Shown here in pieces: positions 55,619 to 63,876 of a stretch of DNA of 64,000 nucleotides. Every line of letters starts with the position of its first letter. Position 1 is the first letter of the stretch. Origin of the DNA: Nocardioides immobilis (lineage in GTDB: Bacteria > Actinomycetota > Actinomycetes > Propionibacteriales > Nocardioidaceae). The stretch spans positions 62,001 to 126,000 of the forward strand of contig NZ_QXGH01000014.1 of assembly GCF_003515065.1 (NCBI RefSeq). Direction: 5' to 3'. Made by a program: the position numbers and the translations under genes. The notes beneath the pieces were generated by a model that saw only the letters and a program-made list of their open reading frames with translations, was not told the DNA's origin and did not search any database.

Positions 55619-56314
55619 TCAACGGCGACGCAGGACGCGGAGCAGCACCAGGAGGCCGACGAGCGCCAGCGCACCGAACGCGAGCTGCTTCCCGTAGGAC
55701 TTGACGAGCACCGGCAGCACGGTCGCGCCCAGGTCGAGGGCGTCGTCCTGCGGGGTCGACGCCGACGCAGGCATCGACGCGGGCCCCGCGTCCTGGTCGA
55801 CACCGTCGGCCGGCGCGACCGTGGCCGCACCGGCCGGCTCGGAAGCCGGCCCGGCGTCCTGGTCCCCCTCGTCCGCGGTGAGCCGCCGCTCGAGGCACGC
55901 GACGAACTGCCCGAGCAGCTTGTCCGAGACGTCCTGCATCACTCCCCGCCCGAACTGGGCGGGCTTGCCCGTGACTGCCAGGTCGGTCAGCACCTCGACC
56001 TCGGTGCCCGTGCCCGACGGAGCCATGCTCAGGGTCACCGTCGCGCCCGCCGTACCGTTGCCGCGCTTGTCGCGCCCCTTGGCCTCCACGACGAACCGGT
56101 GCGCGGCCTCGTCGCGCTCGACGAACGTGCCTGACCCGGTGTAGACGAGGGCGATCGGCCCCAGCTTCACCTTGCAGGTGCCGGTGAACGTGTCAGCCTC
56201 GGCGGAGGTGACCTGGGCTCCCGGGAAGCACTCCGCGACGGACGCGATGTCCTGGAAGGCCGCCCAGGTCTCCTCGACCGCGGTGGGTACGGCGAACTTG
56301 TGCGACAGGTCCAT
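55619..56314 (-). CDS. coxG: CoxG-like SRPBCC protein with C-terminal membrane anchor
   Basis: 231 residues. The first 145 or so are a START/SRPBCC domain of the carbon monoxide dehydrogenase subunit G family (MDLSHKFAVPTAVEETWAAF, CFPGAQVTSAE, GTCKVKLGPI). A linker holds two copies of DQDAGPAS. The C-terminus is a single membrane segment (about 203-226) followed by RVLRRR. In Oligotropha CoxG helps dock the hydroxylase at the membrane. The ATG shares one base with the coxM stop (TGATG). It is the last gene of the operon and converges on the BatC-like gene. Confidence 0.87.
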   Translation of the reverse strand: MDLSHKFAVPTAVEETWAAFQDIASVAECFPGAQVTSAEADTFTGTCKVKLGPIALVYTGSGTFVERDEAAHRFVVEAKGRDKRGNGTAGATVTLSMAPSGTGTEVEVLTDLAVTGKPAQFGRGVMQDVSDKLLGQFVACLERRLTADEGDQDAGPASEPAGAATVAPADGVDQDAGPASMPASASTPQDDALDLGATVLPVLVKSYGKQLAFGALALVGLLVLLRVLRRR

Positions 56315-57198
56315 CAGCCAGGAACCCTCGTCCCGTTGCGCCCGGCGGCCGCGAGCACTGCCCGGCCGGTGAGCACGGTCGCCAGGTGCCGCCGGTAGTC
56401 GGCGCCGCCATTGAGGTCCGTAGGCGGGTTCGCACCGTCGGCGGCGTGCGCGGCCGCCTCCCGTACGGCGTCCTCCGTGGCCGGTCGCCCGACGAGCGCC
56501 TCCTCGACCGCGGTGGCCCGCAAGGGCGTGCTGCCCATGTTGGTCAGACCGACCCGCGCCTCGGCGATGGTGTCCCCGTCGAGCCGGACGGACGCCGCGA
56601 CCGCGACGATCGGCCACTGGTGGGCCACCCGGACGAACTTCTCGTAGTGCGCGCCCCAGCCGGTGTGCTTCGGGATGTGCACCTCGGTCAGGATCTCGTC
56701 CTCGCCGATGGCCGTCTCGAAGATGTCGACGAAGAACTCCCCCGCCGGGACGGTCCGGCTGCCGCCGGGGCCCGCGATCACGAAGGACGCGTCGAGAGCC
56801 AGCGCGGGCGCACCGACGTCGCCGGCGGGGTCGGCGTGCGCGAGAGCGCCACCGAACGTGCCGCGGTGCCGGACCTGCGCGTCGGCCAGGTGGGTGACGG
56901 CCTTCGTGAGCAGCAGGGCGTGCTCGTGCACCAGCGGGTCGTGGCCGACGGCGTCGTGGGTCGTCATCGCGCCGATCACCAGGTGGTCACCGCCGTCGCG
57001 GACTCCCCGCAACGAAGGGATCCGGCTCAGGTCGACGACCCACTCCGGCGCGTTGAGGCGCATCCGCAGCACCGGCAGCAGACTCTGCCCCCCAGCCAGG
57101 ATCTTCACGTCGTCGCCTGCGGCACCGTGCTCGGCGAGCGCCTGCAACGCCTCCTCGACCGTGGTCGGGGCGACGTACTCGAACGCTGCGGGAATCAC
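56314..57198 (-). CDS. coxM: Molybdenum hydroxylase FAD subunit (CoxM-like)
   Basis: 294 residues. The FAD-binding motifs are KILAGGQSLLPVLRMRL (first loop) and TFGGALAHADPAGD (second), with VIGAMTTHDAV before them; the CO dehydrogenase flavoprotein C-terminal domain follows (HQWPIVAVAASVRLDG). It passes electrons from the iron-sulfur subunit to an acceptor. The GTG at 57198 overlaps the coxL stop by four bases (GTGA) and gives the family N-terminus [17 protein letters not shown]. Confidence 0.93.
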   Translation of the reverse strand: MIPAAFEYVAPTTVEEALQALAEHGAAGDDVKILAGGQSLLPVLRMRLNAPEWVVDLSRIPSLRGVRDGGDHLVIGAMTTHDAVGHDPLVHEHALLLTKAVTHLADAQVRHRGTFGGALAHADPAGDVGAPALALDASFVIAGPGGSRTVPAGEFFVDIFETAIGEDEILTEVHIPKHTGWGAHYEKFVRVAHQWPIVAVAASVRLDGDTIAEARVGLTNMGSTPLRATAVEEALVGRPATEDAVREAAAHAADGANPPTDLNGGADYRRHLATVLTGRAVLAAAGRNGTRVPG

Positions 57199-59693
57199 TG
57201 GGCACCTCCTTCTGCGCGGTCGACGGTGCCGGACATGCCCGTCGAGGGATCGAAGTGCGGGGCCGCCGCACCGGCGGTCTCGCCGCCGCCGTCCGAGCGG
57301 CTGTGGATCGCCCGCCACACCCGTTCCGGCGTGCACGGCATCTGGATGTCGTTGACCCCCAGGTGCCGGATCGCGTCGACGACCGCGTTGACCACGGCCG
57401 GGGTGGACGCGATCGTGCCGGCCTCGCCGACACCCTTCGTGCCGAGCGTGTTCGTCGTGCTCGGCGACGTGGTGTGGTCGATGTCGAAGCTGATCGTGTC
57501 CGCCGCGGTCGGCAGCAGGTAGTCGACGAACGACCCGGTGACGAGGGTGCCGTTCTCGTCGTACACCGCCTCCTCCCAGAGAGCCTGGGCGATGCCCTGG
57601 ACCAGGCCGCCGTGCACCTGCCCGGCGACGATCAGCGGGTTGATGATGTTGCCGATGTCGTCGCAGCAGGCGTACTTGCGCATCTTGATCTGGCCGGTCT
57701 CGGTGTCGACCTCGACCGCGCACAGGTGGGTCCCGTGCGGGAAGTTGAAGTTCACCGGGTCGTACGTCGCCTCCGAGTCCAGCGAGGACTCCACCCCGTC
57801 GGGCAGGTTGTGCGAGGCGAACACCGCGGTCGCGATCTCGGTGATCGGCAGGCCCTGGTCGGTGCCGCGCACCGTGAAGCTGCCCTGCGCGAACTCCAGG
57901 TCGTCGATCGACGCCTCGAGCAGGTGGGCCGCGATCGGCCGCGCCTTCTCGATCACCTTGTCGACCGCCCGGACCAGCGCCTCACCGCCGACGACGAGGC
58001 TGCGGGAGCCGTAGGTGTCGAGGCCCTTGTGCGACACCTGGGTGTCGCCGTGCAGCACCTCGACGTCCTCGAACGGCACGCCGAGCCGGTCGGCCACGAT
58101 CTGGCTGAAGGCCGTCTCGTGCCCCTGCCCGTGCGCGGAGGCACCGGTGACGACCTCGACCTTGCCGGTCGCGAGCATCCGCACCTCGGCGTGCTCCCAG
58201 CCGCCGGCCCCGTAGTTGAGCTGGCCGAGAATCCGCGACGGGGCGAGGCCGCACATCTCGGTGAACGTCGAGACGCCGATGCCGAGCTGGACCCGGTCGC
58301 CCCGCTCGCGTCGCTCCCGTTGCTCAGCACGCAGCTCGTCGTACCCGATCATCTCCTTGGCCCGCGCGGTCGCGGCCTCGTAGTTGCCGGAGTCGTACTC
58401 CATCCCGGCCACGGTGGTGAACGGGAACTCGTCGTGCTTGATCCAGTTCTTCTCGCGGACCTCGAGCGGGTCGACGCCGAGCTCGGCCGCGAGCTCGTCC
58501 ATCAGCCGCTCGACGGCGTACGTCGCCTCCGGCCGGCCGGCGCCGCGGTAGGCGTCGGTCCAGGTCTTGTTCGTGAGGATGTTGCGGGTCGTGAAGCGGT
58601 ACGCCGGGAACTTGTAGATCGCGTTGAACATGAACGCGCCGAGCACCGGCACGCCGCCACCGACGATCGCGACGTAGGCACCGAGGTCGGCCAGCAGGTC
58701 GACCTTGAGCCCGGTCACGGTGCCGTCCTTGGTGGCGGCGAGGGTGAGCCGCTGCCACTGGTCGCGGCCGTGGTGGGCGGTCATCAGCGACTCGCTGCGG
58801 GTCTCGGTGAACTTCACCGGCTTGCCGAGCATCCGGGCGACAGCGAACGCGATCATCTCCTCCGGCGTCTGCTGCAGCTTGCCGCCGAACCCGCCGCCGA
58901 CGTCGGGGGCGATCACCCGGATCTTCGACTCGGGGACACCCGTGGTGGCCGCGAGCGCGAACCGGAGGATGTGCGGGATCTGGGTGGCGGACCACATCGT
59001 GATCTGCTCGCCGGTCGGGTCGACGACGACCGACCGCGGCTCCATGAAGGCCGGGATCAGCCGCTGCTGGCGGTACTCCCGCTCGATGACGATGCCGTCC
59101 TCGCGCGCCTGGGCGATCGCCTCCTCGACGTCGGAGCCGGTGCCGGCCTCGGCCGAGTCGAACGTCCAGACGGCGCTGACGTTGGTGCCGAGGTCGGGGT
59201 GCGCCAGTACTCCGTTGTCAGAGTCCGCGGCCGCAGCTTCCTTGAGGTCGAGCGCGGCGGGCAGCTCGTCGTACTCCACCTCGACCAGCTCGGCGGCGTC
59301 GCGCGCCTCCGCGGCGCTGCGGGCCACGACCACGGCGACGGTCTCGCCCGCGAACGCGACCCGGTCGGCCGGCATCGGTAGGTGGTCGGGAGTGACCTGG
59401 TCCGTCACGACCGGCCACGCGTTGATGCAGGCGCCCTGGCTCTCCGCGAGGTCCGCGCCGGTGTAGACCGCGACGACGTTGGTGCTTTGCTTGGCGGCGC
59501 TGGTGTCGATGCTGGCGATCCGTGCGTGCGGGAACGGGCTGCGCACCATCGCCAGGTGCAGCATCCCGGGGAGGGTGAGGTTGTCGGTCCAGCGGGTGCG
59601 ACCGGTGATGAGGCGCTGGTCCTCCTTGCGGCGGCGGTCGCGACCGATCTCAGCGGTCGGCGTCGCGACGCCCGGGTCCTGGGTGGCGGTCAT
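57195..59693 (-). CDS. coxL: Molybdenum hydroxylase large subunit, form II CoxL-like
   Basis: 832 residues of the xanthine oxidase family. It starts with [20 protein letters not shown] (part); the molybdopterin-binding domains include [17 protein letters not shown] and the catalytic glutamate in [10 protein letters not shown]. The active-site loop reads AYRGAGRPE: this is the form II signature (AYxGAGR). The form I loop with CSFR, needed for the Cu-S-Mo centre of true CO dehydrogenase, is absent. The substrate is therefore unknown and CO oxidation should not be assumed. The enzyme is cytoplasmic or at the inner membrane face. ATG 59693 overlaps the coxS stop (ATGA). Confidence 0.93.
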   Translation of the reverse strand: MTATQDPGVATPTAEIGRDRRRKEDQRLITGRTRWTDNLTLPGMLHLAMVRSPFPHARIASIDTSAAKQSTNVVAVYTGADLAESQGACINAWPVVTDQVTPDHLPMPADRVAFAGETVAVVVARSAAEARDAAELVEVEYDELPAALDLKEAAAADSDNGVLAHPDLGTNVSAVWTFDSAEAGTGSDVEEAIAQAREDGIVIEREYRQQRLIPAFMEPRSVVVDPTGEQITMWSATQIPHILRFALAATTGVPESKIRVIAPDVGGGFGGKLQQTPEEMIAFAVARMLGKPVKFTETRSESLMTAHHGRDQWQRLTLAATKDGTVTGLKVDLLADLGAYVAIVGGGVPVLGAFMFNAIYKFPAYRFTTRNILTNKTWTDAYRGAGRPEATYAVERLMDELAAELGVDPLEVREKNWIKHDEFPFTTVAGMEYDSGNYEAATARAKEMIGYDELRAEQRERRERGDRVQLGIGVSTFTEMCGLAPSRILGQLNYGAGGWEHAEVRMLATGKVEVVTGASAHGQGHETAFSQIVADRLGVPFEDVEVLHGDTQVSHKGLDTYGSRSLVVGGEALVRAVDKVIEKARPIAAHLLEASIDDLEFAQGSFTVRGTDQGLPITEIATAVFASHNLPDGVESSLDSEATYDPVNFNFPHGTHLCAVEVDTETGQIKMRKYACCDDIGNIINPLIVAGQVHGGLVQGIAQALWEEAVYDENGTLVTGSFVDYLLPTAADTISFDIDHTTSPSTTNTLGTKGVGEAGTIASTPAVVNAVVDAIRHLGVNDIQMPCTPERVWRAIHSRSDGGGETAGAAAPHFDPSTGMSGTVDRAEGGAQ

Positions 59694-60181
59694 GCTCCGA
59701 CCCCCTCGGCGTGCTGGCTGGAGGTCGCCTCGGCGGCGTGCTGCACCGCCTTGACGATGTTGTGGTAGCCCGTGCAGCGGCACAGGTTGCCCTCGAGGCC
59801 GAGCCGGATCGCCTCCTCGGACGGGTGCGGGTTGTTGTTGAGGAGGTCGATGCTCTGCATGATCATCCCGGGCGTGCAGAAGCCGCACTGGAGGCCGTGG
59901 CACTCGCGGAACGCCTCCTGCACCGGGTGCAGCCGGCCGTTCTGGGCGAGACCCTCGATCGTGGTGATCTCGCTGCCGTCGGCCTGGACAGCGAGCACGT
60001 TGCAGGACTTCACGCTGGTGCCGTCGAGGTGGACGGTGCAGGCTCCGCAGTTGCTGGTGTCGCAGCCGATGACCGTGCCGGTCTTGCCGAGGCGCTCCCG
60101 GAGGTACTGCACGAGCAGCATCCGGGGTTCGACGTCGTCAGCCACCTGCTGGCCGTCGACGGTGAGGTTGATCCGGGTCAT
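59690..60181 (-). CDS. coxS: Molybdenum hydroxylase 2Fe-2S subunit (CoxS-like)
   Basis: 163 residues. The plant-type ferredoxin cluster is [20 protein letters not shown] with its fourth Cys just after, and the second cluster is CGFC (in [11 protein letters not shown]) and CRC (in [12 protein letters not shown]). All eight cysteines are present. It moves electrons from the Mo centre to CoxM. It is the first gene of the coxS-L-M-G operon; AAGGGAG precedes the ATG. Its promoter carries direct repeats. Confidence 0.95.
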   Translation of the reverse strand: MTRINLTVDGQQVADDVEPRMLLVQYLRERLGKTGTVIGCDTSNCGACTVHLDGTSVKSCNVLAVQADGSEITTIEGLAQNGRLHPVQEAFRECHGLQCGFCTPGMIMQSIDLLNNNPHPSEEAIRLGLEGNLCRCTGYHNIVKAVQHAAEATSSQHAEGVGA

Positions 60182-60232
60182 GACACTCCCTTGGGTCGGG
60201 CCGGGTCGAGGGTGAGCTCTGTGACCCGGCTC

Positions 60233-60263
60233 ACGCTAGGCAGCGTCGGTTGGTGAAAGGTTG
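60233..60263 (-). promoter_or_regulatory. coxS promoter with SARP-like direct repeats
   Basis: On the minus strand CAACC (complement of 60259-60263) repeats 11 bases later (complement of 60248-60252). Nine bases further is TAGCGT (complement of 60233-60238), a TANNNT -10. SARP regulators bind pairs of direct repeats 11 bp apart that end about 8 bases before the -10, and the gene just upstream encodes a protein with a SARP-like C-terminus. Confidence 0.5.
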
Positions 60264-60265
60264 CC

Positions 60266-61504
60266 TCAGAGGCGGGCCACGGAGAGGCGCGCCTTGAGCA
60301 GCGGCACCGCCGGGTGACGGCCTCCGTGAACCCGGGCCAGATGCTCGAGACACGCCTCCAGGACGGCCGTGTCGTACGGCGCCCGCTCGATGTAGTGCAG
60401 CACCGCGTCGGGCAGCGGATCGGCCAGCAGCGCCTCACGGACGGCGACCGCGACGTACTCCCCCATCTCGGTGAGCGCGGGGCTCTCGGTGCCGGGGAGC
60501 AGGTCACCGCCGTACGCCTCGACGGCTGCGGCGACGTCCCCGCGGCGGACCAGCGCGAGCACATGGTCGACGTCGGTCGCGATCGGCATCAGCAGCCGGT
60601 AGGGGCGGGAGGCGAGCTGGCCGCCGAGCGCGTGGCGCAGGTGGGAGACCTCCGCCTTCAGCGTGGAGAAGGTGACCGCGTGGTCGCCGTACAGCATCGT
60701 GTGCAGCTGGTCGAGGGACAGTCCGTCCGGGTGGAGGGCGAGCAGCGCCAGGATCTCGGTCTGGCGGCGGTTGAGCAGCAGCCGCTGCCCGTCGACGCGG
60801 GCCTCGGCGGTGCCGAGGAGGGTCAGGACCAGGCCAGGGTCGGCCGTGTCGTCGAGCACGGGGTCGTCGACGTAGAGCTGGGTCCGCGGCATCGCCTGCT
60901 CCAGCAGCCGGGCGAGGACGCGGACAGTGGCGAGGCCGATGGGGTGCGTGCGGTCCCAGGTCGTGGAGATGTCGAGGACGCCGAGCTTCTTGCCGCTCAC
61001 CGGGTCGTGGAGCGGCGCAGCCCAGCAGACCCAGTTGTGGACGATCGGCGCGTAGTGCTCGGCGCTGAACACCATCGACGGGCGGTCGAGCCGGTTGGCG
61101 AGGTCGAGCGCGTTGGTGCCGACCGAGCGGTCGTCCCAGCGGCCGCCGGCCACGAAGTTCACCGTCTCGGCCCGGCGCCGCATCACCCGGCCGCCGTACG
61201 TCCAGAGCACCCGGGTCGCCGGATCGGTCACCGCTACCACGAGGTCACCGTCCTCGGCAGTACGGCGCAGCTCCTCCTCCACGCGTTCGACCGCGATCTG
61301 CAGGGGTGAGCCCCGCCAGAAGGAGCGGGTCTCCGACTCGTCGGCCAGCGGGGCGTGGCCGACGTCGCGCGCCACCGAGGCGCCCGAGCGGGTCCAGCTG
61401 TCGAGGATCTCGGGCCGGACCGGCACAGCGGAGCGGTCACCCTCCTCGACGAAGGTGGTCCAAGCGGTCAGAGCCGCGCGGCGCCGCTGGTCGAGCTCGC
61501 CCAT
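60266..61504 (-). CDS. GAF-domain regulator with SARP-like (wHTH plus BTAD-like) C-terminus
   Basis: 412 residues. The N-terminus resembles AcoR-type sensors (RPEILDSWTRSGAS), and a GAF domain covers about 80-225 (DGDLVVAVTDPATRVLWTYG, part; NFVAGGRWDDRSVGTNAL). There is no sigma54 AAA domain. From about 255 comes a winged helix (LLLNRRQTEILALLALHPDG, part; TFSTLKAEVSHLRHALGG) and then a helical BTAD-like region (DVDHVLALVRRGDVAAAVEA; DLLPGTESPALTEMGEYV). It lies on the same strand as the cox genes, 84 bases upstream of coxS, and is the likely activator. ATG 61504 follows a TACTGT box by 6 bases. Confidence 0.83.
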   Translation of the reverse strand: MGELDQRRRAALTAWTTFVEEGDRSAVPVRPEILDSWTRSGASVARDVGHAPLADESETRSFWRGSPLQIAVERVEEELRRTAEDGDLVVAVTDPATRVLWTYGGRVMRRRAETVNFVAGGRWDDRSVGTNALDLANRLDRPSMVFSAEHYAPIVHNWVCWAAPLHDPVSGKKLGVLDISTTWDRTHPIGLATVRVLARLLEQAMPRTQLYVDDPVLDDTADPGLVLTLLGTAEARVDGQRLLLNRRQTEILALLALHPDGLSLDQLHTMLYGDHAVTFSTLKAEVSHLRHALGGQLASRPYRLLMPIATDVDHVLALVRRGDVAAAVEAYGGDLLPGTESPALTEMGEYVAVAVREALLADPLPDAVLHYIERAPYDTAVLEACLEHLARVHGGRHPAVPLLKARLSVARL

Positions 61505-61516
61505 GCCTGGACAGTA
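61505..61516 (-). promoter_or_regulatory. Probable leaderless -10 promoter of the GAF regulator
   Basis: TACTGT on the minus strand (complement of 61511-61516) is 6 bases before ATG 61504. Confidence 0.5.
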
Positions 61517-61571
61517 CCCCCGCATGGTGAGGCAGGTCACTGCCCTGGCGCGACCGGCGCAGCACCGGGGA

Positions 61572-62744
61572 TCAGCCGTGGATCCGACCCGACCGCGCGG
61601 CCAGCGGCTCTCCGGATCCACCCCACCGGCCCGCCACGATCTCGGCCGCGATGCTGATCGCGGTCTCCTCGGGGGTGCGGGCGCCGAGGTCGAGCCCGAT
61701 CGGGCTCGAGAGCCGGGCCAGCTCGTCCTCGGTGAGGCCGGCCTCGCGCAGCCGGGCCATCCGGTCGTCGTGGGTGCGCCGCGAGCCCATCGCGCCGACG
61801 TAGGAGAGCTCGGGGATGCGGAGCGCCTGCTCGAGCAGCGGTACGTCGAACTTCGGGTCGTGGGTGAGCACGGCCACCACCGTGCGCGGGTCGATCCGGC
61901 CCGCCTCGTGCTCGGCCGCGAGGTAGCGGTGCGGCCACTCCACGACGACCTCGTCCGCCTCGGGGAAGCGGGTGTCGGTAGCGAACACGGGCCGGGCGTC
62001 GCACACGGTCACGTGGTAGCCGAGGAAGCTGCCGACCCGGGCGACCGCGGCGGCGAAGTCGATCGCCCCGAACACCAGCATCCGCGGCCGCGGCGCGAAC
62101 GCCCACACGAAGACCTGCATCCCCTCGCCACGACGCTCGCCGTCCGGGCCGTAGGTCAGCGTGCCGTTGTGGCCCGCCTCCAACAGTCCGAGCCCGTCGT
62201 CCCGAACCGCGTCGTCGATGCGGCTGCTGCCGAGCGAGCGCGATAGTCCCTGACGTTCCTGTCGTGAATCGGCTACATCGACGACAGAATCGTCAGGGAT
62301 TATCCCGTCTGGGCGGATGAGCGTCCGGCGTCCGACGTACGACGGGTCGGGGTGCTCGACGACGGTCGCGACGGCGATCGGCGTCCCCCGCTCGATCGCT
62401 TCGGCGATCTCGCCGAGCTCGGGGAAGGTCTCCTGTGAGACCTTCTCGACGTACACGTCGAGGATCCCCCCGCACGTGAGCCCGACCGCGAACGCCTCGT
62501 CGTCGCTGACGCCGTACCTCTGCAGGACCGGGACCCCGGACGCCACCACCTCGTGGGCGAGCTCGTAGACGGCGCCTTCCACGCAGCCGCCCGACACCGA
62601 GCCGACCGCTGACCCGTCGGCGCCGACGAGCATCGAGGCCCCGGCCGGACGGGGGGCCGACCGGAACGTCGCCACCACGGTTCCCATGCCCACGGTCTCG
62701 CCGGCCTCCCACCACTTCATCAGCTGGGGCAGCACCTCACGCAC
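61572..62744 (-). CDS. XdhC/CoxF-family molybdenum hydroxylase maturation factor
   Basis: 390 residues. The XdhC N-terminal domain has GTVVATFRSAPRPAGASMLV (part), SVSGGCVEGAV and LTCGGILDVYVE with the conserved cysteines; the C-terminal Rossmann domain has MLVFGAIDFAAAVARVG, PDEVVVEWPHRYL-like sequence, LTHDPKFDVPLL and YVGAMGSRRTHDDRM. It helps sulfurate and insert the Mo cofactor. A 63-bp palindrome (62242-62304) inserts 21 codons in frame between the domains. GTG 62744 lies inside the 3' end of coxE, so the two are coupled. Confidence 0.9.
   Translation of the reverse strand: MREVLPQLMKWWEAGETVGMGTVVATFRSAPRPAGASMLVGADGSAVGSVSGGCVEGAVYELAHEVVASGVPVLQRYGVSDDEAFAVGLTCGGILDVYVEKVSQETFPELGEIAEAIERGTPIAVATVVEHPDPSYVGRRTLIRPDGIIPDDSVVDVADSRQERQGLSRSLGSSRIDDAVRDDGLGLLEAGHNGTLTYGPDGERRGEGMQVFVWAFAPRPRMLVFGAIDFAAAVARVGSFLGYHVTVCDARPVFATDTRFPEADEVVVEWPHRYLAAEHEAGRIDPRTVVAVLTHDPKFDVPLLEQALRIPELSYVGAMGSRRTHDDRMARLREAGLTEDELARLSSPIGLDLGARTPEETAISIAAEIVAGRWGGSGEPLAARSGRIHG
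62242..62304. repeat. In-frame 63-bp inverted repeat inside xdhC
   Basis: Arms 62242-62265 and 62281-62304 (24 bp each) match in 21 positions around a 15-base loop. The length, 63 bp, is a multiple of three, and the minus-strand frame crosses it without a stop. It encodes a segment with SVVDVADSRQERQGLSRS that falls in the linker between the two XdhC domains. It is probably a mobile palindromic repeat that has become part of the protein. Confidence 0.85.
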
Positions 62745-63876
62745 GGGCGATCACCTCCACGAGGTCGGCGAACGTGGCCAGCGAGTGGCCGGCCAGGAAG
62801 TCGTCGACGTGGGGAAGCACGGCGACGATGCCGCCCTGGAGCGGCTCGTATCCCGGCTTGCCGCGGTGCGGGTTCACCCACACGACGCGGTGGGCGATCC
62901 GGTGCAACCGCGCCATCTGCTCCGCCAGCAGCGCCGCGTCACCGCGCTCCCAGCCGTCGCTGAAGATCACGACCACCGCACCCCTCGCCATCCCGCGCTG
63001 GCCCCAGCGGTCCAGGAAGGCACGCAGGGTCTCGCCGAGCCGGGTGCCGCCGGACCAGTCGGGCACCGCGTCGCCGGCTGCGGCCAGCGCCCGCTCGGGG
63101 TCACGCGCCCTCAGCGCGCGGGTGACGTGGGTGAGCCGGGTGCCGAGGGTGAAGGTCTCGACACCGTTGGTGGTCGAGCCCGTCGAGACCCCGTGCCCGA
63201 GCCGGTGGGCGAGACGGAGCAGCGCGTCGGCGTACGAGGACATCGAACCGGACACGTCGACGAGGAGTACGACGCGGCGCGGGCGGGTGCCGCGCCGGCG
63301 CCACCGGATCTCGGCCGGCTCCCCCATCCGGCGCAGGCTGGCGCGGAGGGTGCGGGATGCGTCGACCTCGCCGCGGTGATGGGCGACGTGGCGGGCGGTG
63401 CGGCGGCGGGGGCTCCGCACGGGGAGCGTGGCGTAGAGGGCGGTCAGCCGCTGACGGTCGGCGGGCGACAGGCCGGCGACGTCGCGGTGGCGCAGCACCT
63501 CGGTGGCGCTCGCGGCAGCGCGGATCGGGTCGTCGGCCTCCCCTGCTCCCTGTCCCTCGCCGGAGTCGTCCACGACGAGGGTGGTGACCGCGCTGCGCTC
63601 GCGGGGGGAGGCCGTGGAGGTCCGCGGGAGATCGGTCCCGAACCAGGCCTCGAAGACCCGGTCGTGGCGCTCCAGGTGGTCGGGCGACGAGCACAGGGTG
63701 GCGCGTCCGGCTGCCGACGTCGCGGCCCGGTCGCCCAGGCCGACGATGGCGACGGCGTCGAGGTAGGCGCGGGTGCGATCCTGGGTGACCGGGACCCCGG
63801 CGGCCCGCAGGGCGCGGGCGAACCCGAGCAGAACCTCGTCGCCACCCCGCAGCGTCGTGCCGATCCTCGGAGTCAT
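62737..63876 (-). CDS. coxE: CoxE-like VWA-domain protein
   Basis: 379 residues. An N-terminal helical region (LLGFARALRAAGVPVTQDRT, part) precedes the VWA domain with a full MIDAS, LLVDVSGSMSSYAD, then GGTRLGETLRAFLDRW and VVIFSDGWERGD. CoxD (AAA ATPase) and CoxE work together to finish the Mo-Cu or Mo site of the hydroxylase. A short stretch coded VSTGSTTN (63176-63190 and neighbours) looks like an in-frame repeat insertion. The ATG overlaps the coxD stop by four bases (ATGA). Confidence 0.9.
   Translation of the reverse strand: MTPRIGTTLRGGDEVLLGFARALRAAGVPVTQDRTRAYLDAVAIVGLGDRAATSAAGRATLCSSPDHLERHDRVFEAWFGTDLPRTSTASPRERSAVTTLVVDDSGEGQGAGEADDPIRAAASATEVLRHRDVAGLSPADRQRLTALYATLPVRSPRRRTARHVAHHRGEVDASRTLRASLRRMGEPAEIRWRRRGTRPRRVVLLVDVSGSMSSYADALLRLAHRLGHGVSTGSTTNGVETFTLGTRLTHVTRALRARDPERALAAAGDAVPDWSGGTRLGETLRAFLDRWGQRGMARGAVVVIFSDGWERGDAALLAEQMARLHRIAHRVVWVNPHRGKPGYEPLQGGIVAVLPHVDDFLAGHSLATFADLVEVIARA
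63176..63190. repeat. GAGCCCGTCGAGACC repeat copy inside coxE
   Basis: The sequence agrees with GAGCCGGTCGAGACC at 7610-7624 in all but one base and with GAGCCTGTCGAG at 7570-7581. On the minus strand it codes VSTGS in coxE. The shared core GAGCCNGTCGAGACC is, from memory, a common dispersed repeat in Nocardioides genomes. Confidence 0.55.

Noticed and set aside
57195..59693. True (form I) CO dehydrogenase
   Set aside because: The active-site loop is AYRGAGR; the CSFR loop that holds the Cu ligand is absent.
60266..61504. Sigma54-dependent activator (AcoR)
   Set aside because: The N-terminus is similar, but there is no AAA domain with GAFTGA, and the C-terminus is a winged helix with BTAD-like helices.
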